Assembly (NCBI GenBank): GCA_021792885.1
Contig: JAJYTV010000009.1
Span: forward strand, 1-17,727
Direction: 5' to 3'
DNA: 17,727 nt
Source of the DNA: Bacillota bacterium
GTDB taxonomy: Bacteria > Bacillota > Sulfobacillia > JAJZYS01 > JAJYTV01
This document shows positions 6,836-13,652 of the stretch, in pieces. The position numbers and the translations under genes were made by a program. Below the pieces are notes generated by a model. The model was not told the origin of the DNA and did not search any database. It was given only the letters and a program-made list of their open reading frames with translations. Each line of letters starts with the position of its first letter. Position 1 is the first letter of the stretch.

Positions 6836-7024
6836 TTAAGTATAGGAAGGGTCTTCAGGATTGGCAAGCGCCTGTACGCCGGATCCGCCGCACTCCCAGC
6901 AGTGCCCGCTACCGTGGCAACCGTCGCACAGGCACGTGTCACCCCACGGCGGCGACACGACGCCGCGCCCCTCGCACTGCGAGCAAACACCCCGGCCAAG
7001 GCAGGCCGCGCACGGCTTCGGCAT
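6836..7024 (-). CDS. Small protein with four DnaJ-type CxxCxGxG motifs
   Basis: I do not recognise this 62-residue protein as a named family. It has four CxxCxGxG motifs: C5-C8, C14-C17, C33-C36 and C42-C45, the same count and pattern as the DnaJ/Hsp40 cysteine-rich domain, plus one extra Cys (31). They are arranged as two close pairs separated by a 12-residue linker (VVSPPWGDT region), so two zinc ions could be bound. No J domain or substrate-binding domain is present. ATG at 7024 has GGAGG 7 nt upstream, strong support for real translation. It sits 41 nt after spoIVFB and 62 nt before rng, same strand. It could be a chaperone-like or RNA-associated zinc ribbon; the neighbouring RNase G has its own CPDCDGRG zinc link. 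Function unknown. Confidence 0.8.
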   Translation of the reverse strand: MPKPCAACLGRGVCSQCEGRGVVSPPWGDTCLCDGCHGSGHCWECGGSGVQALANPEDPSYT

Positions 7025-7065
7025 CGCGATCCCTCCGGCACCAGCATGCCCGATCGGCGCCGGAG

Positions 7066-7935
7066 CTAACCGTCCTTGCGTTCGCGTACGATCTCCCCCA
7101 GTGTGCGCTGGAGTTCGCCGCGTTCCGCGGCGCGGTAGAGCGTCCGGTCGTCGATCGCGCCGAGCATGCGGTCCCGGTCGTAGACATAGACGCGATGCGC
7201 GCGCCTCCCGAACAGGCGGCGCAGGATCTGCCGGACCTGTGCGCCCTCGCCCGCCGCGAACGACGCGAGCGGCAGGATGCCGCCCCCGCGCAGGTCCTCC
7301 TGGCCGCGCAGCCAGAGCGTCCAGCGGGCGATCGGAACGTTCGCCGCCTCGCGGCGATGCGCCGAGTAGAGGACGAGCGAGAGCACGGCGAGCTGCCACC
7401 CCGGCAGTCCCAAGAGCTGCAGGAGCCCCGCCGCCGGCAGCAGCAGGATGCAGATGAGCTGCGTCAGGCGCAGCGCCCCCTCGCTCGCGCGCGAGAAGCC
7501 GACGCGCGCCGACGCGACCGCGCGCAGCACCCGACCGCCGTCCAGCGGGAAAGCCGGCAGGGCGTTCACCAGCAGCATCGCGAGGTTCGCGTCGACGATG
7601 ATGCGCACGCGGGCGGCGTCCGCGAGGCCGATCCGCCAGAGCAGGGTCGCGAGGGCGAGCGCGACGAGGTTCGCGAGCGGCCCGGCGGCGGCGATCACCA
7701 TCTCCGCGAGGGGACCGCGCAGCTCGATGCCCGGGATGTCTGCGCGGCCGCCGAAGGGGTACAGGTCGACGCGGCCCATCTCGTAGCCGAGGGCTCGCGC
7801 CGCCGACGCGTGCGCCGCCTCATGCAGGAGGAGCGAGAGGATGTACACCCCGACCTCCGATGTCCTCCCCGCGGCGATGCCCAGGGCGACGAGCGCCCAG
7901 AGGAGCGGGTGGATCCGCGGCAAGCGCCAGCTCAT
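7066..7935 (-). CDS. spoIVFB: SpoIVFB site-2 intramembrane metalloprotease (pro-sigma-K processing)
   Basis: Site-2 protease family; in sporulating Bacilli SpoIVFB sits in the outer forespore membrane and cleaves pro-sigma-K, switching on late mother-cell genes. The zinc motif HEAAH is at residues 38-42 and the third ligand Asp132 in NALPAFPLDGG (124-134), matching B. subtilis H43/H47/D137. About six membrane spans cover residues 10-200. The last 80 residues (QILRRLFGRRAHRVYVYDRDRMLGAIDDRTLY) form a CBS-like cytoplasmic domain, the part that engages ATP and substrate. The length of 289 is normal. ATG at 7935 overlaps the spoIVFA stop (ATGA), so the pair is translationally coupled. The protease family is secure, and the SpoIVFB name follows from pairing with spoIVFA. 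Confidence 0.92.
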   Translation of the reverse strand: MSWRLPRIHPLLWALVALGIAAGRTSEVGVYILSLLLHEAAHASAARALGYEMGRVDLYPFGGRADIPGIELRGPLAEMVIAAAGPLANLVALALATLLWRIGLADAARVRIIVDANLAMLLVNALPAFPLDGGRVLRAVASARVGFSRASEGALRLTQLICILLLPAAGLLQLLGLPGWQLAVLSLVLYSAHRREAANVPIARWTLWLRGQEDLRGGGILPLASFAAGEGAQVRQILRRLFGRRAHRVYVYDRDRMLGAIDDRTLYRAAERGELQRTLGEIVRERKDG

Positions 7936-8465
7936 GGCGAAGCGAGCAGCCCGAGCACCGCGGCAGGCTTACCCGCGCGGCGCGCCTGCAGCACGATGCC
8001 CGGCGTCTGTCCCGGCCCGAAGTGCGGCACCTCGCCGATCACCTCACCAGCGCGCACGAGCTGCCCCTTGTGCACGTAGACCGGGCCGACATGCCCGTAG
8101 GTGAGCGTCAGGCTGCCCTCTCTCACGACGACGTCGGCGCCCGGTGCGTCGGCCGGGGTCGAGGCGACGCGGCCCGCGGACGCCGCGCGCACCAGCGTGC
8201 CGCTCGGGGCGGCGATCATCACCCCACCCTGGCCGGCCGACGAGACGCTTCCCGTGAGCGGCCAGGAAAGACCCGTCGCCTTCGCGGTGCCGGATGGCGC
8301 GGTGGAGGCGGATTGCGGCTGCCCCGACGGCAGGGTGTTCTCCGCGATGTAGGTGTGCAGAATCCGTCGGAACGAGGCGGGGGCGCTCCCCGACGCGCGG
8401 GTGACCCAGAAGAGCCCACCCGCCAGCAGTGCCGCCGCCACGATGCGCAGCGCAAGCTTGCCCAA
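7932..8465 (-). CDS. spoIVFA: SpoIVFA-like regulator with degenerate LytM/M23 domain
   Basis: SpoIVFA anchors and inhibits SpoIVFB until a forespore signal arrives. The protein has one membrane span (about residues 6-22, LRIVAAALLAGGLFWV), a Ser/Thr/Pro-rich linker, and a C-terminal M23-like fold (about 85-170: VMIAAPSGTLVRAASAGRV, LTYGHVGPVYVHKGQLVRAGEVIGEV). The usual HxH zinc pair is absent, so it is presumably non-catalytic, as expected for SpoIVFA. At 177 residues it is shorter than the B. subtilis protein (264). The TTG start at 8465 was chosen because GAGGTG lies 7 nt upstream and places the membrane span right at the N-terminus; the frame stays open to 8528. The name depends on overlap with spoIVFB. 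Confidence 0.82.
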   Translation of the reverse strand: MGKLALRIVAAALLAGGLFWVTRASGSAPASFRRILHTYIAENTLPSGQPQSASTAPSGTAKATGLSWPLTGSVSSAGQGGVMIAAPSGTLVRAASAGRVASTPADAPGADVVVREGSLTLTYGHVGPVYVHKGQLVRAGEVIGEVPHFGPGQTPGIVLQARRAGKPAAVLGLLASP

Positions 8466-8482
8466 AAGGCCACACCTCACGA

Positions 8483-8506
8483 GACAGGCATATGCGTCGG
8501 CCTGTC
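8483..8506. repeat. Perfect inverted repeat in the spoIVFA upstream region
   Basis: GACAGGC (8483-8489) and GCCTGTC (8500-8506) form a perfect 7-bp dyad around a 10-nt spacer. It lies 18 nt before the spoIVFA start, in the gap shared with the divergent small ORF at 8584. It could be an operator or an mRNA hairpin. I see no convincing sporulation-sigma promoter here. Confidence 0.35.
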
Positions 8507-8583
8507 CCGCGATGCTCTCGCACTGCATGCGACATTCGCTTCCTGCCGAGACTGGCGGCGCAGTCTTGCAGGGAGGGAATGTC

Positions 8584-8718
8584 TTGTCGGTCTTGCAGGC
8601 ATACCGCAGCGAAGTGCTGTGGATCGCCCTCTGGGCGCTCGGTCTCGGGCTCTCGCTCGCCCTCTATGCGCTGTTCACATGGATGCAGTGGATCGGTGCG
8701 CGCGGCACCCGCGGCTAG
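8584..8718 (+). CDS. Small single-span membrane protein, 44 residues, plus strand
   Basis: Not recognised as any known family. A TTG at 8584 is preceded by GGGAGGG 6 nt upstream and opens a 44-residue frame ending in TAG at 8716-8718. The product has a polar start (SVLQAYRSE), one strongly hydrophobic span rich in Leu, Ala and Trp (about residues 11-37), and a basic tail (GARGTRG), consistent with a small inner-membrane protein. It is convergent with rodA: the four bases CTAG (8715-8718) hold the stop codons of both genes on opposite strands. It starts divergently from spoIVFA. Composition unlike the random Arg/Pro-rich products of other non-coding frames here, plus the good ribosome binding site, support it. 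It could be a sporulation or cell-wall accessory miniprotein; that is speculation. Confidence 0.55.
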   Translation: MSVLQAYRSEVLWIALWALGLGLSLALYALFTWMQWIGARGTRG

Positions 8719-9839
8719 GCGCGGAAGGTCAGGTGGCCGGGGTGTAGGCGCAGGCTGAGGAGCACGCCGATGCCGAGAAAGTCTGTGAGGACCGACGAGC
8801 CGCCGTAGCTCACGAAGGGCAAGGGGACGCCGACGACCGGCATCACGCCCATCGCCATCCCGGCGTTCATCAGCACCTGCACCGCGAGCATCGTCACGAC
8901 GCCGGCGCCGAGAAGCGCACCGAAGGGGTCGCGCACGTCGCTGACGATGTTCAGGGCGCGCCAGACCAGCCCGAGGTAGAGCGCGAGCAGCACGGCGCCC
9001 CCCACGAAGCCGAAGTCGAGCGCGACGACGGCGAAGATGAAGTCGGTCGCGTGCTCCGGAAGGAAGGACAGGACAGCCTGGTTGGAGTGCACGCCGAGTC
9101 CCGTCATGCCGCCGGAGCCGATGGAGACGAGAGACTGGATGATGTTGTAGCCGCTGCCCGTCGGATCGACGTTCGGGTTCAGGAAGACGAGCAGGCGCTT
9201 GAGCTGGTAGGAGTGGATCAGCGGCAGCGGCACCTTGAAGTTCACGTGCAGGTAGATCCACGCGACCATCAGGCCGAAGCCGCCGCCGAACAGGAGCAGA
9301 AGGTGCCAGACCCGCGCTCCCGACATGAAGAGCATGACGACGAGGATGGCGACGAAGATCAGCGCCGTTCCGAGGTCAGGCTGCTTGAACACGAGCGCGG
9401 CAGGGATGGCTGCGAAGAGGATGGGCCCGACGAGGTCCCGCATGCGGTCCATGCGCCTGCGCTGGGCCAGAAGATCCGCAAGGCCGATGACGAGCGCGAG
9501 CTTCGCGAACTCCGAGGGCTGCAGTTGGAAGGGTCCGATCTGGATCCAGCGCACGGCCCCGAGCGCGCTCTGGCCGTGGACGAGCACCAAGGCGAGCAAA
9601 AGGATGGCGAAGGCGTAGATATACGCGGCGTAGGGACGCACGTCGCGGTAGTTGATCGATGCCGTCGCGATCATCAGCAACGTGCCCAGCACCAGCCACT
9701 CGATCTGGTGCTGCACGTAGTAGAGAGGGCTGCCCGTCACGTCGAAATGCGTCGCCGACGCGATGACCACGAGCGACCCGGCGCAGAGCAGCGCGACGGC
9801 CAGCAGCAGACCGAAGTCGACCCGGAGCAGCCGTGCCAC
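8715..9839 (-). CDS. rodA: RodA, SEDS peptidoglycan glycosyltransferase
   Basis: SEDS-family polymerase that extends glycan strands from lipid II in the elongasome, working with a class B PBP and MreBCD. The 374-residue polytopic protein has about ten spans. It carries the family signatures LQPSEFAKLALV, VFKQPDLGTALIF, FLPEHATDFIFAV (with the catalytic-type Asp) and GVPLPFVSYGGSS near the C-terminus. The start is GTG at 9839 with GAGGGGG 8 nt upstream. The partner PBP2 and mreBCD lie in the same window upstream, separated by the minE terminator. A TACAAT at 9866-9871 could be its -10 box, though no good -35 is visible. FtsW and SpoVE are the close paralogues; context favours RodA. Confidence 0.9.
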   Translation of the reverse strand: MARLLRVDFGLLLAVALLCAGSLVVIASATHFDVTGSPLYYVQHQIEWLVLGTLLMIATASINYRDVRPYAAYIYAFAILLLALVLVHGQSALGAVRWIQIGPFQLQPSEFAKLALVIGLADLLAQRRRMDRMRDLVGPILFAAIPAALVFKQPDLGTALIFVAILVVMLFMSGARVWHLLLLFGGGFGLMVAWIYLHVNFKVPLPLIHSYQLKRLLVFLNPNVDPTGSGYNIIQSLVSIGSGGMTGLGVHSNQAVLSFLPEHATDFIFAVVALDFGFVGGAVLLALYLGLVWRALNIVSDVRDPFGALLGAGVVTMLAVQVLMNAGMAMGVMPVVGVPLPFVSYGGSSVLTDFLGIGVLLSLRLHPGHLTFRA

Positions 9840-9876
9840 GCGCGAGACCCCCTCACAATCTCAACATTGTAGCATC

Positions 9877-9907
9877 AAAAGCGCCTGCTCATTGAGCAGG
9901 CGCTTTT
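9877..9907 (-). terminator. Rho-independent terminator after minE
   Basis: A perfect 14-bp stem (arms 9877-9890 and 9894-9907) with a 3-nt loop begins 1 nt past the minE stop. The outer four pairs are A-T, so the transcript ends in UUUU. It closes the radC-mre-PBP2-min transcript and separates rodA. Because it is a perfect palindrome it could act in both directions. Confidence 0.9.
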
Positions 9908-9908
9908 G

Positions 9909-10169
9909 TCAGTTGTTCCCCGAGCGCTGTCTAGCGCGTTTCAACTGCTTCACCGGGATGCTTGCGACGAGCGCCACGTGGTCGTCTTCCGACTGCAGCT
10001 TCATGTCGACGCCGTTTTGCCCGACCTCAAGGTACTCGCTGACCACCCGCATGAGATCATCGCGCAGGTGGGACATGAACTCCGGCGACGTGTCGGCGCG
10101 GTCGTGCACCAGCACGTTGCGGAGCCTGTCCTTCGCGATCTGCTTGCTCGGTCCGCGTCTCATCCACAT
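9909..10169 (-). CDS. minE: Cell division topological specificity factor MinE
   Basis: MinE stimulates MinD ATPase and drives pole-to-pole oscillation that keeps MinC/D away from mid-cell. The 86-residue product fits the family: an N-terminal amphipathic and anti-MinCD stretch (KQIAKDRLRNVLVHDRADTS, residues 9-28) followed by the topological domain (SHLRDDLMRVVSEYLEVG, then VALVASIPVK). ATG at 10169 has GAGGAG 8 nt upstream. It lies 12 nt after minD and is followed immediately by a terminator. MinE is absent from B. subtilis, which uses DivIVA/MinJ, so its presence beside Spo0B and SpoIVFA/B marks an unusual lineage. The assignment is secure. Confidence 0.93.
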   Translation of the reverse strand: MWMRRGPSKQIAKDRLRNVLVHDRADTSPEFMSHLRDDLMRVVSEYLEVGQNGVDMKLQSEDDHVALVASIPVKQLKRARQRSGNN

Positions 10170-10181
10170 GGGCTCTACTCC

Positions 10182-10976
10182 TCAAGCCTGGCCGAACATG
10201 CGACGCAGGCGGCCAAGGAACCCCGAAGTCTCTTCGAGGTCGATGAAGGGCACTTCCTCGCCCTTGATGCGTCGTGCGATGTTGCGGTAGGCCTCTCCTG
10301 CGCGCGAACCCTGGATGAGTGCAGCTGGTTCGCCGCGGTTCGTCGTGACGACGATCTGCTCGTCCTCGGGAACGACGCCGATCAGGTCGATGGCGAGTAT
10401 GTCGACGATGTCGTCGACGCTCATCATGTCTCCCTTGCGGACCATCTGGGGGCGTAGGCGGTTGACGATCAGGCGCGCCGGCGGGATCTCGGCGGCTTCC
10501 AGCAGGCCGATGATGCGGTCGGCGTCACGAACCGACGCGACCTCCGGGGTTGCGACAATCAGCGCGCGGTCCGCGCCGGCGATCGCGTTCTTGAAGCCCT
10601 GCTCGATGCCCGCCGGGCTGTCGACCAGGATGAAGTCGAACTCCTGGCGGAGCTCGTCGGTCAGTCCCTTCATCTGCTCCGGGGTGACGGCGGTCTTGTC
10701 CTTCGTCTGGGCGGCAGGCAGCAGGCTCAGGCCCTCGAGGCGCTTGTCACGGATCAGTGCCTGGCGCAGTCTGCAGAAGCCTTCGACCACATCGACAAGG
10801 TCGTAGACGATACGGTTCTCCAGGCCCAGCACGACATCGAGGTTCCTGAGCCCGATGTCGGCATCCACGAGGCAGACCCGGCTGCCCGACTGGGCAAGCG
10901 CCGTGCCCAGATTCGCTGTGGTCGTGGTCTTCCCGACCCCGCCCTTCCCGGAAGTGACGACGATGACCTCACCCAC
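10182..10976 (-). CDS. minD: Septum-site determining ATPase MinD
   Basis: Membrane-binding ATPase that recruits MinC. The 264-residue protein begins VGEVIVVTSGKGGVGKTT, with the deviant Walker A motif KGGVGKTT at residues 11-18 (signature Lys11, catalytic Lys16), DADIGLRNLDVVLGLE following it, and DSPAGIEQG as switch II. The C-terminal amphipathic membrane-targeting helix is present (FLGRLRRMFGQA). GTG at 10976 was chosen because GGAGG lies 7 nt upstream and the product then matches the MGEVIV start of other MinD. The in-frame ATG at 10994 has no ribosome binding site. It overlaps the minC stop by 8 nt. The assignment is secure. Confidence 0.96.
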   Translation of the reverse strand: MGEVIVVTSGKGGVGKTTTTANLGTALAQSGSRVCLVDADIGLRNLDVVLGLENRIVYDLVDVVEGFCRLRQALIRDKRLEGLSLLPAAQTKDKTAVTPEQMKGLTDELRQEFDFILVDSPAGIEQGFKNAIAGADRALIVATPEVASVRDADRIIGLLEAAEIPPARLIVNRLRPQMVRKGDMMSVDDIVDILAIDLIGVVPEDEQIVVTTNRGEPAALIQGSRAGEAYRNIARRIKGEEVPFIDLEETSGFLGRLRRMFGQA

Positions 10977-11376
10977 GGGGCACCCTCCCGTCATCCGCTC
11001 TATCCGCCCGCTCGATCACCACTTGCCCGCCTTCGATGCGCGCCACCTCCGGAGCGACGGATGGTTCGTCCCCGCGATCCGGCGATCGCGCGATCATGCG
11101 CGCAATCCGCAATTGCACGGGTTCAAGCCGCCACGCGCAGACGCGCGCCGTCTCGGCCCCCGCAGCGCCCGCGTGGACGACGCCGCGCAGGTGACCGAAG
11201 ACGAGCACATCGCCAGCGGCCACGATCTCCGCACCCGCATGCACATCGCCGAACACCACGACGTTCCCGTCATGGTCGACCCGCTGACCGGAACGGAGTG
11301 TCCGGCGGAGGTACAGCGCGTCACGGTCCCCACCCTCGGTCGAACTGTTCCACACAGCGTGCGAAACGGTGGTCAC
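10969..11376 (-). CDS. minC: MinC-like protein with C-terminal domain only
   Basis: MinC binds MinD through its C-terminal beta-helix and blocks FtsZ through a separate N-terminal domain. The 135-residue product has the complete C-domain: RSGQRV, then GDVHAGAEIVAAGDVLVFGHLRG, VHAGAAG and the CAWRLEPVQLRIA strand. Only about 27 residues precede RTLRSGQ, whereas normal MinC carries about 100, so the FtsZ-inhibiting domain is missing. The N-domain cannot be hidden by a frameshift, because PBP2 ends only about 100 nt upstream (11479) and its repetitive tail shows no MinC-like frame. GTG at 11376 has GGAGAG 7 nt upstream; ATG at 11415 is the alternative (148 residues, poorly spaced ribosome binding site). 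It directly precedes minD with an 8-nt overlap. Confidence 0.87.
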   Translation of the reverse strand: MTTVSHAVWNSSTEGGDRDALYLRRTLRSGQRVDHDGNVVVFGDVHAGAEIVAAGDVLVFGHLRGVVHAGAAGAETARVCAWRLEPVQLRIARMIARSPDRGDEPSVAPEVARIEGGQVVIERADRADDGRVPRG

Positions 11377-11478
11377 CCCCGGTCTCTCCAGCCGTTTCGC
11401 CCGGGCCTGGCCCATTTCCTGCCGATTGTGGAGGCTTTCGCGCGACCCCGTTCAACGGCTCCCAACACGCCTTGCCGA

Positions 11479-13590
11479 TCAGTTGCCGGACCCTGTCGAC
11501 GTGCCGCCGCTGCCGTTCGTCGCAGTGCCCGTGCCCGCGCCTGTGCCCGCACCGCCGGAACCGGTCGTCGTCGTGCCCGTACCGGTCCCGCTGGGGGTCG
11601 TGCCGGTCCCCGTGCTCGTGCCGGTGCTCGTCCCGGTGCTCGTCCCGGTGCTCGTCCCGGTGCTCGTGCCGGTGCTCGTGCCGGTGCTGGTCGTGCCCTT
11701 CGTGGTCGTGCCGTTCCCGCTGCCGCTAGGGCTCTTCGCCGGCGTCTTCGGCTTCGGCGGCGCCGGCGGCGCAAGGATGTTGCCGGGGTCGTTCAGGTGG
11801 AAGTAGTAGTCGTAGAGGTCACGCGCGACCGGCGCCGCGTAGGCGCCTTCGACACCGCCCGCGATCTCCACCGCGATCGCGATCTGCGGGTTCTTGTACG
11901 GTCCGTAGGAGACGAACCAGGTGATCGACGGCTGACCGGCGACCTGCGCAGTTCCGGTCTTGCCCGCGATCTGCATCGGCATGCCGCCCAGGAAGGGACC
12001 CGCCGTGCCGCCGTTGCCCGGAATCGAGCCGGGCTGGGTCGCCCAGAGCATGCCGGAGTGGATGGCCTGCCAGTCTGCGGCGGGCAGCTGCGTCGTGGAG
12101 GTGACCTTCGGCTTGTGCTGGTAGACGACCTTGCCGGACGGGGTGTCGATCGTCTGGACGAGGTACGGCTGGTAGCGCACCCCATTCTCTGCAACGGACG
12201 CCGTGTAGTCGACGAGTTGGATCAAGGTGGCGAGGTCCTCGCCCTGTCCGATCGCGACGGAGTACACGAGTCCGGGGTACCAGGCTCCGCCGTTCTGCTT
12301 CTCATAGCTCTGCATCGTCGGCACGAAGCCGGACGTCTCACCCGGAAGGTCGATACCGGTCGGCTTGCCGAAGCCGAGGTGCGTCGCCCACTTGGCGATC
12401 GTGTTGATGCCGGTGCGCCGGCCGACTTCGTAGAAGAAGACGTCGTCCGACTGCCCGATCGCCTTCGCAAGCCAGTTCGGGCCCGTATTGGCGCGCACCC
12501 AGTTCCACGGGTAGGGCGGGTACCAGTAGCGCGGCAGCCCCGGGATGATCGTGCTCGGCGTGATCGATCCGGACTCAAGGGCCGAGACCGCCGTCGCCAT
12601 CTTGAACGCCGAGCCCGGCGGGTAGCTGGCGCCGATCGCGCGGTTGATCATCGGACTCGTCACCGGGTTGAAGATCTGCTTCGCCTCGGCGGTCGTCAGG
12701 CCTTGGGCGAACCAGTTGGGGTTGAAGGAGGGGTTGGACGTCATCGCGAGCACGGCGCCCGTCTTCACGTCCATCACGATCACGGCTCCGGAGCGGGCGT
12801 TCTGCTTCAGCACGGAGCGCTGCCAGTTGATGTCGGCCTGCAGCGCCCGCGCGGCCTCCTCCTCAAGCCCCTTGGAGAGCGTCAGGTGGAGGTTGTCGCC
12901 AGGGATCGGCGCCTTCGTTCCGAGCACGACGAGCGGCCGGTTGTTCGCGTCGACCTCGACCTCCTCGCCCCCGTTCGTACCCTGCAGGTATTTCTGGTAG
13001 CTCAGTTCGAGACCGCTCTGGCCGACGATCGAATTGCCGTTGAGGCGCGGGTCCTTCCACGTCTTCAGTTCCTGCAGGGTGATGCCCTGCACGTAGCCGA
13101 GCACGTGCGCGCCGACCGTGCCGAGCGGGTAGTAGCGCAGGGGTTCGGCCTGCACGAAGACGCCCGGGAGGTTCTGCTTGTCCTCGTCGAGCATCGTGAT
13201 CTGCTGCGGCGTGAGGTCCTGCTTGATGCGCACCGGGATGTACGGCTGGCCCTGGTACGCCGTGATCACGGACTTGAGCGCCGCGGGCGTCAGCGCGAGG
13301 ATCTTCGCAAGGCGCGAAAGCTCGGCCTGCGGCGGCGCTGCGCCGAGGTCGAAGTATTCCGCCGAGAATGACGGCTTGTTGGTCGCGAGCGGCTGCCCGC
13401 CGCTCGCGAAGATCTCGCCGCGCGGTGCCGTGATCGGCATCACGCGGACGCGGTACGCAATGCCGAGGCTGCGCAGCTGCGCACCCTGCACCACCTCGAG
13501 GTAGCCCAGGCGCGCCACCAGCAGCCCCAGCATCAACACCGACAGGATCGCGAGGAAGACGATGCGCTTCTCGCGGACTTGCGGCTGCAT
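11479..13590 (-). CDS. mrdA: Class B penicillin-binding protein 2 (elongasome transpeptidase)
   Basis: Monofunctional D,D-transpeptidase that cross-links glycan made by RodA. The 703-residue protein has one N-terminal membrane span (about 10-30), a PBP dimerisation/pedestal region, and the transpeptidase domain with the three active-site motifs S327-A-F-K330, S381-D-D383 and K544-T-G546. The C-terminus is unusual: after the catalytic domain ends near residue 603, a Pro-rich piece leads into about 75 residues of almost only Thr, Gly and Ser, including tandem STGT repeats. ATG at 13590 has GGGGTG upstream with 6-nt spacing; an in-frame GTG at 13599 is possible. It lies between mreD and minC, as in many Firmicutes, confirming the elongasome role. 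The assignment is secure. Confidence 0.93.
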   Translation of the reverse strand: MQPQVREKRIVFLAILSVLMLGLLVARLGYLEVVQGAQLRSLGIAYRVRVMPITAPRGEIFASGGQPLATNKPSFSAEYFDLGAAPPQAELSRLAKILALTPAALKSVITAYQGQPYIPVRIKQDLTPQQITMLDEDKQNLPGVFVQAEPLRYYPLGTVGAHVLGYVQGITLQELKTWKDPRLNGNSIVGQSGLELSYQKYLQGTNGGEEVEVDANNRPLVVLGTKAPIPGDNLHLTLSKGLEEEAARALQADINWQRSVLKQNARSGAVIVMDVKTGAVLAMTSNPSFNPNWFAQGLTTAEAKQIFNPVTSPMINRAIGASYPPGSAFKMATAVSALESGSITPSTIIPGLPRYWYPPYPWNWVRANTGPNWLAKAIGQSDDVFFYEVGRRTGINTIAKWATHLGFGKPTGIDLPGETSGFVPTMQSYEKQNGGAWYPGLVYSVAIGQGEDLATLIQLVDYTASVAENGVRYQPYLVQTIDTPSGKVVYQHKPKVTSTTQLPAADWQAIHSGMLWATQPGSIPGNGGTAGPFLGGMPMQIAGKTGTAQVAGQPSITWFVSYGPYKNPQIAIAVEIAGGVEGAYAAPVARDLYDYYFHLNDPGNILAPPAPPKPKTPAKSPSGSGNGTTTKGTTSTGTSTGTSTGTSTGTSTGTSTGTSTGTGTTPSGTGTGTTTTGSGGAGTGAGTGTATNGSGGTSTGSGN
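11612..11683. repeat. Six tandem 12-bp repeats coding the STGT tail of PBP2
   Basis: Six copies of GTGCTCGT[C/G]CCG follow head to tail, with one variable position and a degenerate seventh copy after 11683. Read on the minus strand each unit encodes Thr-Gly-Thr-Ser. In-frame 12-nt units allow copy number to change by slippage without breaking the gene. Confidence 0.9.
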
Positions 13591-13652
13591 GGGCGACACC
13601 CCGCAGTATATTCTCTACTTCCATGAGTGTAGGCCAAGCCGTTTCTCGGCGT

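Noticed and set aside
2304..6839. Two long plus-strand frames (2304-4493 and 5004-6839) opposite obg, rpmA and rng
   Set aside because: Low-complexity Arg/Ala/Leu/Asp-rich products antisense to secure genes, without ribosome binding sites or recognisable motifs.
11612..11683. Tandem repeats as a CRISPR-like array
   Set aside because: Units are only 12 bp with no spacers, and they lie in frame inside the PBP2 gene.
11373..11774. A frameshifted MinC N-terminal domain upstream of minC
   Set aside because: The alternative frame gives an Arg/Ala/Pro repeat opposite or within the PBP2 tail, with nothing resembling the MinC N-domain.
10855..13371. Very long plus-strand open frame opposite the minD, minC and PBP2 genes
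   Set aside because: The product is Arg/Ala/Asp/Val-rich with no domain, no good start site, and lies opposite recognised genes. This is expected by chance in GC-rich codon-biased DNA.
13590..13652. TATACT as a -10 box just upstream of PBP2
   Set aside because: No acceptable -35 at 16-18 nt, and the leader would be only about a dozen bases. The gene is more simply read through from mreD.
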